Assembly: GCF_036850765.1 (NCBI RefSeq)
Contig: NC_089493.1
Location: 266,526,534 to 266,590,533 of the forward strand
Reading direction: 5' to 3'
DNA length: 64,000 nucleotides
Source: Saccopteryx bilineata
Lineage: Eukaryota; Chordata; Mammalia; Chiroptera; Emballonuridae
A program made the position numbers and the translations under genes. The notes under the pieces are model-generated. The model searched no databases and was not told the origin of the DNA. It saw nothing but the letters and a program-made list of their open reading frames with translations. Positions 34,716-45,632 of this stretch are shown one piece after another. Within the stretch, counting starts at the first letter, position 1; every line of letters starts with the position of its first letter.

Positions 34716-35143
34716 GGAGGAGAGGCAAAACTTATCATGTTCCTGGCCATCAGATGTAGTCATTGTCTAGGTGAAGCAGAAACATACAGAGACCCAGGTG
34801 GTCCCTGATCACTCCTAACCTCTGCCTCTTGAAAGAGGCCTCTTGAAAGAGGCCTCTTGAAAGTGATGATCCTTGAGAAACTTGAAGATGGCTGAGGAGG
34901 GAGAGCTGAGAGGCTGAAGCTACTGACTCTGTCTAGGATGAGGATGTGGACCCAAGAAAAGTTTCCCAAGGGAGGTAACCTTCGAATTGCACCTTCCTGG
35001 ATAAGTGCGCATTTTCCATCTCCACAGTGGGAATAAGAAGGGGTTCCAGGCACTTGAGAAGGTGAGAGAGAAATGGGCCTGGTAGGTGGGATAACGCTGC
35101 TGTGTACTGGTGAGGACAGCACCAAGCATCTCTGTCCACCCAG
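34716..35143. other. Intron sequence with a short direct repeat
   Basis: The 14-base unit CTCTTGAAAGAGGC repeats near 34826-34865. Nothing else is recognised. Confidence 0.45.
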
Positions 35144-35330
35144 GTGAACAACACTGCCTTCAATCGGGGCAAACTCCGCCATGTGGGGTTCTGGGAGCCC
35201 ATGCAAGAGGAGGATTGGGACTGTGTCTTCTTCCATATGTGAACCTACTTCCAGAAGATGACTGCAACCTCTACACCTGTAACATCTTCCCTACCCATGT
35301 GTCTGTGGCCAATGACAAGTTCAACTATAA
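35144..35330 (+). pseudogene. B4GALT-like exon 3 with frameshift
   Basis: Acceptor CCACCCAG at 35143 and donor GTAGGTG at 35331. It starts NTAFNRGKLRHVGFWEPM and WDCVFFH, loses one base at the codon for the aspartate of the DVD metal-binding motif (35237), and continues in the new frame with VNLLPEDDCNLY and HVSVANDKFNY. The motif would read xVN rather than DVD, so metal binding is lost even apart from the frameshift. Confidence 0.88.
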
Positions 35331-35876
35331 GTAGGTGGAGGGAGGGGAGGGGTCTGTTGGCCAGGTCCTGCTCTTTCCTAGATCTTGCCCTGTCTGTATC
35401 ATCCAGACCCTGATCCCTGGAGAGGAGGCAGGGAGGGATCATCGGGCCATGGGAAGGACCTCGCAAACAGTGAAGAATCTTTCTCTTGGATATGTTGTCA
35501 AGTATAAGTGGAATTGGTTATTTTGAGAGAGTCAGGATGCACTTAATAAAGTGGTAGGCAGACAGGTTATTAACTGAGGTCAGAGGATGGGAATGAATGA
35601 GAGCAAGCGCCATCAATGGGGTCACAAGATGGGCCTGTCAGATGATTCAGGGAGTGGATATGCCAGGGTCAAGTGAGGGGACCATCTCAAGGGTCAGGGG
35701 AAAGGCTACCCTAGAATCAGGCAAGGGGACATCCTTGCTTGATTATGGGAGAGGTTATCACAGGGGTGAGTGGAGAAGAGCTAACCTAGAAATTAACCTT
35801 GGAGGTCTCGATTAGAAAAGGGCCAGGGCCCATTACCTGAAATTTCTTGTGCTTCCAACTCTCTCTGCCTCTCCAG
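35331..35876. other. Intron of the pseudogene
   Basis: Unique sequence between exons 3 and 4. Nothing recognised. Confidence 0.45.
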
Positions 35877-35996
35877 GTTGCCTTACCAAGGCTACCTACT
35901 GAGGTATTTGCCCTGTGCCCAACTCACTACTTGAGGATAAACGGCTTCCCCAACACACTGGGGTTGGGATCGTGAGGACGAAGACATCGTTGCCAG
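35877..35996 (+). pseudogene. B4GALT-like exon 4 with two frame changes
   Basis: Starts LPYQGYL, shifts near 35899, reads VFALCPTHYLRINGFPN, shifts again near 35958 and reads WGWDREDEDIVA before donor GTGAAG. This is the acceptor-binding exon of the family (GGVSxL, NGFPNxYWGWGGEDDD). The conserved GG before ED is DR here. Confidence 0.88.
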
Positions 35997-36153
35997 GTGA
36001 AGACCCTACTCTGGGGAGCCTAGCACTGGGGGCAGCAGGTCCCTCCCTCCATGTGGGGGAACACAGGCCATCATGGCCTGAGAGGGTGGGCTGGGCGTAG
36101 AGATCCTACCAGAGGAGACAATCATTTGGCTTCCCTGGTCTCTCCACTCTAAG

Positions 36154-36258
36154 GCTGAAACTAAAGGGGATGCTGCTCCCACGTCCCCATCTGCTCTTTG
36201 GCCGCTACCACATGCTGGAGGAGGGGCTGGACCTCAGCCACAAGCAGAGTCCCAAGAG
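36154..36258 (+). pseudogene. B4GALT-like exon 5, donor mutated
   Basis: Reads LKLKGMLLPRPHLLFGRYHML, which corresponds to the family's GMKISRPxxxxGRYxM block. The following exon joins in frame only if splicing occurs after AAGAG, but the next bases are ATGAGT instead of GTGAGT. The histidine that helps bind manganese (family HxRD) is not clearly kept. Confidence 0.8.
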
Positions 36259-36357
36259 ATGAGTCCGGGTTGGAACGGGGTTGCTGATCCTGGGTCATCT
36301 CTGAGCCCTGGGCTCATATGCCGTCTGTTGCATCCCCCCCACCCCTTGCCCCACAAG

Positions 36358-36625
36358 GCCTGGCTTCCTAGCCCGGATCCCACGCAGGTGGCAACACAAT
36401 GGCACAAAGTCATTGGGCTACAGGCTGCTCTCCAAGGAGCTGCAGCCCCTCTACACCAACCGCACTGTGGACATCAATGTCTCAGCTCCAGAAGTCCCAG
36501 CACCAAACTGGGGGGTATCTGGAGATGGAATGGAATCCTGGATATGGGCTGCTGGGAACCCCTCCCACCTCTTCCCTGGTTTCTTATTAAAGGATTATTT
36601 TACCACATTCTTCTGTCATCCCTAA
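36358..36625 (+). pseudogene. B4GALT-like last exon
   Basis: Reads RWQHNGTKSLGYRLLSKELQ then PLYTNRTVDI, the C-terminal signature of the family (DGxxSLxYxxL, PLYTNITVDI). The frame stays open about 50 codons further, to a TAA at 36623. That tail is unlike any member I recall. Confidence 0.85.
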
Positions 36626-36633
36626 TCCTTCCT

Positions 36634-36680
36634 TTCATTTTCATTCATTCATTCATCCATTCATTCATCCATTCATTCAG
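36634..36680. repeat. (ATTC)n microsatellite
   Basis: Short CATT/CATC tetranucleotide tract downstream of the pseudogene stop. Confidence 0.9.
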
Positions 36681-36789
36681 GGGACCCTATCAGGCTCACC
36701 AAGTGCTGTTTTTTTCCACGCAGTTCCAAGTACTTAACACTCACCCTCCTACTTCTCATGCAAACTCATGGGGAAGGCACTATTTATAA

Positions 36790-37164
36790 CAGGGGTCTCA
36801 AACTCGCGGCCCACGGGCCGCAACAATTTTGTGCGGCCCGCAGACTAATCCACGAAGTTCAAAATATTTTGGATAAAATTAAGTAAGCCTAGGGGCCTAC
36901 TTGTATTTTTCATTTCTCTAGCATCCTAGCTAGATATTAGCTTAGTTAACAGCAGTTGTGATGTGAACTACAGTTTCTGGTCTTTTTGTGACACTGAGTA
37001 AACTGCATGTACGATTGTGCTTGTTGTACTGATTTTTTTTTGTTTTCAACTGCAGTGAGAAAAAGTGTTGCGTAACAGTTGCCTTTTGTAGACCTAGTGC
37101 GGCCCGCCGAATGGCTGTGATCTTGCTCTGCGGCCCACATGCTGAGTTGAGTTTGAGACCCCTG
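36790..37164 (+). mobile_element. Non-autonomous hAT element, young
   Basis: A 375-bp element with inverted ends CAGGGGTCTCAAACTCGCGG and AGTTTGAGACCCCTG and a second inner inverted motif (GTGCGGCCCGC on both sides). It is flanked by a perfect 8-bp duplication, ATTTATAA, at 36782 and 37165. There is no coding capacity, so mobilisation would need a transposase elsewhere. Confidence 0.93.
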
Positions 37165-37172
37165 ATTTATAA

Positions 37173-37500
37173 TCTTCTTTTTGAAACCAGGATAGATGAA
37201 TTTGACTTGCCCCATTAATGGAGAATCTAATACAGGAACCTGGCTCCTGGGCCTGTCCACTTAAAGATTATGCTATTTTGCTTTTTATAACAAAATAATG
37301 GGCAGGAAGAAATAGTGAATAAAATGTGAGGAAGGTTGTATAAATTACTACATGTCCACATGGTAGAATACCATGCAGTCTTTGAACAGCTGTCTTGTTT
37401 GAAAAGAACAAGAGGCACACACATGTATGTCCATGAAAGAGAGTTCCTGCATAGGTATTATATGATTATGAGCACAGAAATCAGTGTGTGTGGGTAATAA
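37173..37500. other. Intergenic, no gene seen
   Basis: AT-rich unique sequence without recognised features. Confidence 0.4.
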
Positions 37501-37505
37501 ATGCT

Positions 37506-37710
37506 GGCAAACTCCTGTAAAGGGCCAGAGTAAATATTTCTGGCTTGTAGGGTAACAATGGTCTTTGCTTCAATGACTTAACTCTGCTATTGGGGCACAA
37601 ACACAGTCACAGAATAAACAGATGAATATGAATGTATTCCAATAAAACTTTATTGAAAAAACAAATGGCAGACCAGATTTAGCTGATGGCCAGTTAGCTG
37701 ACTCCTGATA
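37506..37710 (+). mobile_element. Old hAT (MER1-group) MITE
   Basis: Text matches a common eutherian MITE: GGCAAACTCCTGTAAAGGGCC, then ATTCCAATAAAACTTTATTG and GCAGACCAGATTTAGCTGATG. The family name was not assigned. Ends are decayed. Confidence 0.7.
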
Positions 37711-38337
37711 TGATGAGGAGCCTATATAACCAGTTTATACACTGGATACCTATGAGTCTCATCACTAATGGTGGAGGGGGAATGAAAATAAGAGGATAGA
37801 GCGGAGTTAATCCTAAATGAAGAGAAAAACTACAGTATGATGACCAGTATACATTTTACAGTAACATTTATGCATTTACCAAAGTGTACATTCACTTGTC
37901 TATACACACAAATCACATAAATGAGTAATTGTTGACTGTGCAACCTCAGGACATAAATTTCAATGGGGATTAACTTTAATAAACAATTATATCTTTAAAA
38001 AAATGTATAATCTATCCACTCCTCCTGTTATGCAGAGGGCTCTATAGCAAACACTATAGAACTGAGGGTGTATTGACCTGACTGTATAAATATATGTATA
38101 TGAATATACATACAGATATGTAGTAGTTTGGCATTCAGTTTGCTGGCATTTTAAAATATTGAGCATATTAAATAGGGTTATCATTAATATGATTTCCCAC
38201 AATCTTTCCTATAAAGAATCTGGGAACAATCTGTCTTTTATCCCTTTCTACAGAAACACTTTTCTCAATACATTAGCCAGGATTTCTCCCTCAGATGAAT
38301 TTTATAATTGTTAAGGGTAGTACAGATATTGACAACT
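37711..38337. other. Intergenic, no gene seen
   Basis: AT-rich sequence with TATATG runs near 38088-38120. No recognised gene. Confidence 0.4.
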
Positions 38338-38352
38338 CCTCCACTTATTCTT

Positions 38353-38921
<569 letters not shown>

Positions 38922-39083
38922 CCTCCACTTATTCTTAAAAGTTCTTTTCCAAATAATTCCCTCACATAAAATGTGTAACTTTGTGATATGCAATACATTT
39001 CTAGTTTTTCTGAAGCATCAATTCTACAATGTGCAATTAAATCGGACTTTTTAAAATAAAGATATTTGTAATTCTTAGATATT

Positions 39084-39136
39084 TTTTTAATTTTTATTTA
39101 TTCATTTTAGAGAAGAGGGAGGGAGAGGGAGGGAGG

Positions 39137-39171
<35 letters not shown>

Positions 39172-39291
39172 AGGAGGAGCAGGAAGCATCAACTCCCATA
39201 TGTGCCTTGACCAGGCAAGCCAGGGTTTTGAACCAGCAACCTCAGTGTTTCCAGGTTGATGCTTTATCCACTGTGCCACCACAGGTCAGGC
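39084..39291 (-). mobile_element. SINE group B
   Basis: Reverse copy with a 17-bp duplication, TGTAATTCTTAGATATT, at 39067 and 39292. Confidence 0.92.
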
Positions 39292-39338
39292 TGTAATTCT
39301 TAGATATTGATTTGGATTTTTTAAGACTATTCATTTTA

Positions 39339-39705
39339 GGCCCTGGCTGGTTGGCTCAGTGGTAGAGCATTGGCCTGGCATGCAGGAGTCCTGGGTTCGA
39401 TTCCCGGCCAGGGCACACAGAAGCGCCCATCTGCTTCTCCACCCCTCTCCCTCTCCTTCCTCTCTGTCTCTCTCTTCCCCTCTGGCAGCCAAGGCTCCAT
39501 TGGAGCAAAGGTGGCCCGGGTGCTGGGGGTGGCTCTATGGCCTCTGCCTCAGGCACTAGAATGGCTCTGGTTGCGACAGAGCAACGCCCCAGATGGGCAG
39601 AGCATCGCCCCCTGGTGGGCATGCCAGGTGGATCCCGGTTGGGCGCATGTGGGAGTCTGACTGCCTCCCCGTTTCCAATTTCAGAAAAATACAAAAAATA
39701 AAAAA
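39339..39705 (+). mobile_element. SINE group C
   Basis: Head GGCCCTGGCTGGTTGGCTC, B box GGTTCGATTCC, end CAGAAAAATACAAAAAATAA. Confidence 0.92.
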
Positions 39706-39707
39706 AT

Positions 39708-39869
39708 TAAAGACTTTATTTATTTTAGAGAGGGAAGAGAGAGAGAAGGGGGAGGAGCAGGAAGCCTCAACTCCTATATGTGCCTGGACAGAGCAAGCCC
39801 AGGGTTTTGAACCAGTGACCTCAGTGTTCCAGGTCGATGCTTTATCCACTGTGCCACCACAGGTCAGGC
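39708..39869 (-). mobile_element. SINE group B
   Basis: Reverse copy abutting the tail of the preceding group C copy. Confidence 0.88.
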
Positions 39870-39886
39870 CACTAAATCTGACTTTT

Positions 39887-40203
39887 TTCTTTTTTTTTTG
39901 ACAGAGACAGAGTCAAAGAGAGGGATAGATAGGGACAGACAGACAGAAACGGAGAGAGATGAGAAGCATCAATTTTTCGTTGTGGCGCTTTAGTTGTTCA
40001 TTGATTGCTTTCTCATGTGCCTTGACCATGGGGCTACAGCAGACCGAGTAACCCCTTGATCAAGCCAGCGATCTTGGGTCCAAGGCAGTGAGCTTTCTCA
40101 AACCAGATGAACCTGTGCTTAAGCTGGTGACCTCGGGGTCTCAAACTTGGGTCCTCCGCATCCCAGTCCAACACTCTATCCACTGCACCACTGCCTGGTC
40201 AGG
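39887..40203 (-). mobile_element. SINE group A
   Basis: Reverse copy with duplication CTAAATCTGACTTTT at 39872 and 40204. Confidence 0.92.
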
Positions 40204-40316
40204 CTAAATCTGACTTTTAAGAGATATTTTTCTTCAAGAAATTTGGAGTTTGTTTCATTTATGAACATGTGAATTTGTAGTAGGTGACTGATTTCTAGGT
40301 AAAGCCTTTCACAGAT

Positions 40317-40716
<400 letters not shown>

Positions 40717-42431
40717 TCATAAGGTTTTTCCCCAATGAATTCGACGATGTATACTGAGTTGTGACTTTGAAATGAAAGATTTCCCACAGCTGTAGCACTG
40801 ATAAGGTTTCTCTCCTGCATGAATTCTCTGATGTATAATCAACTCTGATTTCTGGATGAAGGCACTCCCACATGCGTAACAGACAAAAGTTCTCTCTCTA
40901 GTGTGAGTCATCTGATGTGTATAGAAGTCTGACCTACCACTGAAAGCCTTCCCACATTCAGCACATAAATAGGGTTTTTCTCCAGTATGAATTCGCTGAT
41001 GCTCTTGGAACTCTGACTTGGAAGTGAAGGCTTTCCCACACTCACTGCATTTGTAAGGCTTCTCTCCTGTGTGAATTCTTTGATGCATGCTGAGATTTGA
41101 CTTACGGTTGAAGGCTTTTCCACATTCACTGCATACGTGCTGTCTTTCTCCAGTATGAATTTTCTGGTGTTCCTTGAGGTTTGACTTTTGGGTGAAGGTT
41201 TTTCCACAGTCATTACATTCATAAGGTTTTTCCCCAGTATGAATTCGATGATGTATATTGAGTTGTGACTTTGAAATGAAATATTTCCCACAGCTGTGGC
41301 ACTGATACGGTTTCTCTCCTGTGTGACTTCTTTGGTGCACCATTAGATGTGCCTTCCGGATGAAGGCCTGCCCACATTTGATACACATATAGGACTTCTC
41401 CCCTGAATGGATTCTCTGGTGCAAGCTGAGTGTTGACTTCTGGGTGAAGGCCTTCCCACATTCACTGCATGCATAGTGTCGCTCACCAGTATGAATTTTC
41501 TGATGTATAATGAGGGTCGAATTCTGGGAGAAGCCTTTCCTACATTCATTGCATTTGTAGAGATTTTCTCTAGTATGAGTTTGCTGATGTCTGAAGAGAG
41601 ATGGCACCCAGAAAAAAGCTTTCCCACATTCATGGCATTTATGGGGCTTCTTTCTAGAGTGAGTTTTTTGGTGTGTAATCAATTCTGACCTCTGAACAAA
41701 GACTTTTCCACATTCCTTACATATACAAGGTATGTTACCTGTATGATCTGTCAGATATTCATCAAATTTTGGTTGTGAGGTGAAGGCTTTTCCGTGTTTG
41801 TTGCATTCCTGGAGGTTTTCTGCACTATTGAATCCCTGTTGCTTGGGAAGGTGTGACTTCTGGGTGAAGTTCTTCCCACATTTAGTACATTTATTTGGTT
41901 TCTCCTGAGTATGAATTTGAGGTTGTGTGAGTGACTGTTTATGGCTGAGGACTTTTGTACATTGATTATCTATGAAGATGTTCTCTCCTGTATGAGTACT
42001 CTTGCAGTTAGTATTGGAAGAGCTATGGGTGAATAGCACACCAGATCCAACAAATTCCTCAAGGTGTTTTGTTGTACTGCTTTGATTTTGACGATTTACT
42101 TCTAGGTTATGCTTCAAACATTCTGCAAATGGACGTTTATTAAGTCTTTCCTGTGAAGGCACAAGGTAAGGCCTCACATGAATGATTTTCCTAGGGTCCT
42201 TATATTCACAATCTTTCTCTTTATTAATTTTTTTCTTGTTGAGGAAAGCTCTATGATGTGAAGATTTATTTAGACTTTGGGGATCTCTCTCTGTATGGTC
42301 AACATCTTTCCACAGTTCTTCTAAAATGGTACACCAAGAACCATCTCTTGTGACTCTGCCCGCCCTACCACTATGAAATGAAGCTTTTCCAGAAATGTTG
42401 TGTTGTGGCACTTTAAGACCAAACTTCATTT
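40717..42431 (-). CDS. KRAB-ZNF last exon, linker and zinc fingers
   Basis: Acceptor TCTCCTTCTAG precedes [13 protein letters not shown] linker of about 190 residues leads to two degenerate fingers (one lost its histidines; one has CNKH in place of CxxC). Twelve intact C2H2 fingers follow, from [10 protein letters not shown] to CYSCGKSF, joined by mostly HTGEKPY linkers. The frame ends IHWGKTL at 40717 because of a 2-base deletion. Fingers 8 and 14 are nearly the same at DNA level. Confidence 0.95.
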
Positions 42432-45400
42432 CTAGAAGGAGAAAAAGATAAAACAGACATGATGAATTGTTAGAAAAGGATAGAGGAGAAATCATGGAGC
42501 TGTGAGAGTGAGCACAGGGAAATAGCTGAGTCATGTTGAGGAATCACATACCATTTCCCAAAGTAGCTGCACTATTTTACATTCCCACCAACAGTGCACA
42601 GTGGTTCCAATTTCTCCACATCCTCACCAACACTTCTTATTTTCTGGTTTTTAATAGTAGCTATTCTAATGGGGATGAGGTGATATTACACTCTGGTTTT
42701 GATTTACATTTCCCTAATAGTGATGCTGGGCATCTTTTCATATGATTGTTGGCTACCTGTGTATTATCTGGAGAAAGAGCTATTCAACTCCTTTACCTAT
42801 TTTTAAAAATTTAATTTTTTACTCTTAAATAGCAATTTTACCCAAACATTGGCTTTCATTTATTATGAAGATCTTACACTCTGGGTTCCCAAGTGTAGAT
42901 TTAGAACATGTTTAACTTTTCGCTCCATTTAGATCATAAAACTCTTTCTGAACCAGATGATATTCAAATCACTGCCCAATATCAGAATTGTGCTGAAAAT
43001 CTTATCTGTAACTCTCCAACAAAGCTTAAAAATATTGCTTCAATAAATGACCAATTTATTCCAAAATTCAAGCAAATATATATATATCTCCTCTATCCCC
43101 ACTTTGCCCACTGCTTTGTTTTAACTTAAAATTGTTTCTTGGACCAGTATAAACTGCTGTGCCCTTAAAATTGCTTCCTAATGTCACTGCACCTCTAAGG
43201 TGACACCATTTTCTCTTTCAAAAGCAGTCACTCTCTACACTCCCTATTTGATACTTATTTTTTATGTTGTTATTTTTTTTAAATTTTATTTATTCCTTTT
43301 AGAGAGGAGAGAGAAAGGGAGAGAGAGAGACAGAGAGGGAGAGAGAGAGGAGAGAGAGACAGAGAGAGAAGGGGGGAGGAGCTGGAAGCATCAACTCCCA
43401 TATGTGCCTTGACCAGGCAAGCCCAGGGTTTCGAACCGGCGACCTCAGCATTTCCAGGTCAATGCTTTATCCACTGCACCACCACAGGTCAGGCTTGATA
43501 CTTATTTTTTAAAATAGACATGATTGCCCTGGCCAGTTGGCTCAGTGGTAGAGCGTCGGCCTGGCGTGCAGGAGTCCCGGGTTCGATTCCTGGCCAGGGC
43601 ACACAGGAGAAGTGCCCATCTGCTTCTCCACCCCTCCCCCTCTCCTTCCTCTCTGTCTCTCTCTTCCTCTCCCGCAGCCAAGGCTCCATTGGAGCAAAGT
43701 TGGCCCGGGCGCTGAGGATGGCTCCATGGCCTCTGCCTCAGGTGCTAGAATGGCTCTGGTTGCAACAGAGCGACGCCCCAGATGGGCAGAGTATCGCCCC
43801 CTGGTGGGCATGCCAGGTGGATCCCGATCGGGCACATGCGGGAGTCTGTCTGACTGCCTCCCTGTTTCCAACTTCAGAAAAATACAAAAAATAAAAAATA
43901 AAAATAAATAGACATGATTAATGCCAAAAGCCTGATGATTTTAACATCTCATACTATTATCCACTCTATTTATACCCACTGTTCCTTTGAATTTACCTCA
44001 GCAGATATTTAAACTATCTTTCTAAAATAAAGTAAAATAACCTGACCAGGTGGTGGCGCTGTGTATATAGCATTGAACTCGGACACAGAGGACCCAGGTT
44101 TGAATCCCCTAAGTCACCAGCTTGAGCACAGGCTCATCCTGTTTTAGTGCGGGCTCACCAGCTTGAGCGAGGGGTCGCTGGCTTGAGCATGGGATCATAG
44201 ACATGACCTGATGGTTGCTGGCTTGAGCCCAAAGGTCACTAGCTTGAAGCCTAAGGGCACTGGCTTGAGCAAGGGGTCCCTTGCTCTTCTGTAGCTCCCT
44301 CGGTCAAGGCACATATGAGAAAGCAATCAATAAACAACTAAGGTGCTGCAACAAAGAATTGATGCTTCTCATCTCTCTCCCTTTCTGCCTGTATGTCCCT
44401 ATCTGACCCTCTTTCTGTCTCGCTAAAAAATAAAATAAAATGAAATTAGAGCAAAATATTCTTTTGTGTCTATCCTCAGAAATTCAATATTTCTATCCTG
44501 AATGGTTTTCCCACACTTCACACTTATATAATGAAAATTAAGTAGGGAGAGTACAAAATAATTGACAGATCATCTGCAGATAGGTGTCTGTATATATTAT
44601 ATACAATGTCTATGTAGTAAATATTAAATATATAAAAACAGTGAAGTAGGGAATAAGTAACAAAACTATTCAGGTACATTTGTAAATTGGAAATATGTGG
44701 CCATTGGTGATAATATAACTAAGTAGAATCTTGGCTGATCATAAATGTCAGGAATTCACAAATCCCATTAGGAAGAGAATAACCGAAGCATGACAGAATA
44801 GGGAGCTGCTCTATGGAGATACCACTGGGATTAAGAAAAGGGTCAACTAAATTATAAATGCAAAAGAGAAAAATGGTAGGATTTCTAAGATAATAAATTA
44901 CAAGACTGAACTGGAAGAGCTAAGAAAGAAGAATTTGACAACATGTACAAAGTGAGAAGAATGTCAGATTCCAATTTCTGATCTCTAAAAAATAAAAGGG
45001 AGTCATCTCCTGAGACCTGCCCACCATGTAGCTAACCAAGGCCATAGAACATAGGGACGGGAAGGGTTGATATAGGGATCACCAGAAAAATATATGAGGC
45101 CTAATTATCAGACTAGAAGGACCCTTTAAGGCAATTCCTATATGAAAGGATGACCAGAGGGAAGTATAGAGCCCCAAGCTGGAGACATACAATTAGAAAA
45201 AAATGAAGAAAGAAGATACAGCATAGGCCCTGGCCGGTTGGCTCAGTGGTAGAGCGTCGGCCTGGCGTGCAGAAGTCCTGGGTTCGATTCCCGGCCAGGG
45301 CACACAGGAGAAGCGCCCATCTGCTTCTCCACCCCTCCCCCTCTCCTTCCTCTCTGTCTCTCTCTTCCCCTCCCGCAGAGAGGCTCCATTGGAGCAAAGA

Positions 45401-45586
45401 TGGCCCGGGCGCTGGGGATGGCTCCTTGGCCTCTGCCCCAGGTGCTGGAGTGGCTCTGGTCGCAACAGAGCAACGCCCCGGAGGGGCAGAGCGTCGCCCC
45501 CTGGTGGGCGTGCCGGGTGGATCCCGGTCGGGCGCATGCGGGAGTCTGTCTGACTGTCTTTCCCCGTTTCCAGCTTCAGAAAAATA

Positions 45587-45632
<46 letters not shown>

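Larger units (their letters stand above)
22924..36625 (+). pseudogene. Beta-1,4-galactosyltransferase-family pseudogene, six exons
   Basis: These enzymes are Golgi type II membrane proteins that move galactose from UDP-Gal to terminal GlcNAc or glucose. Here recognisable exons lie at about 22924-23200, 33248-33482, 35144-35330, 35877-35996, 36154-36258 and 36358-36625, most with clean splice signals, so this is not a processed copy. Family signatures include FNRGKLRHVGF, LLPEDDCNLY, RINGFPN and a decayed WGWDREDEDI (normally WGWGGEDDDI). Closest in wording to B4GALT3/B4GALT2, though it could be a separate lost paralogue. Lesions: stop TAG at 23113, one-base losses near 35237 and 35899, a frame change near 35958, and a donor changed to ATGAGT at 36259. 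A full-length L1 fills the first intron. Confidence 0.85.

Noticed and set aside
36259..36789. 176-codon plus-strand frame starting at 36259
   Set aside because: Its ATG is the mutated splice donor, and it runs out of frame through the last galactosyltransferase exon and a simple repeat.
39339..39420. tRNA gene candidates at SINE heads
   Set aside because: A and B boxes are present, but the sequences do not fold as full tRNAs and are the tRNA-derived heads of dispersed SINEs.
40908..41633. Additional minus-strand frames over the finger array (80-127 codons)
   Set aside because: Shadow frames of the zinc-finger repeats, which repeat every 84 bases in all phases.
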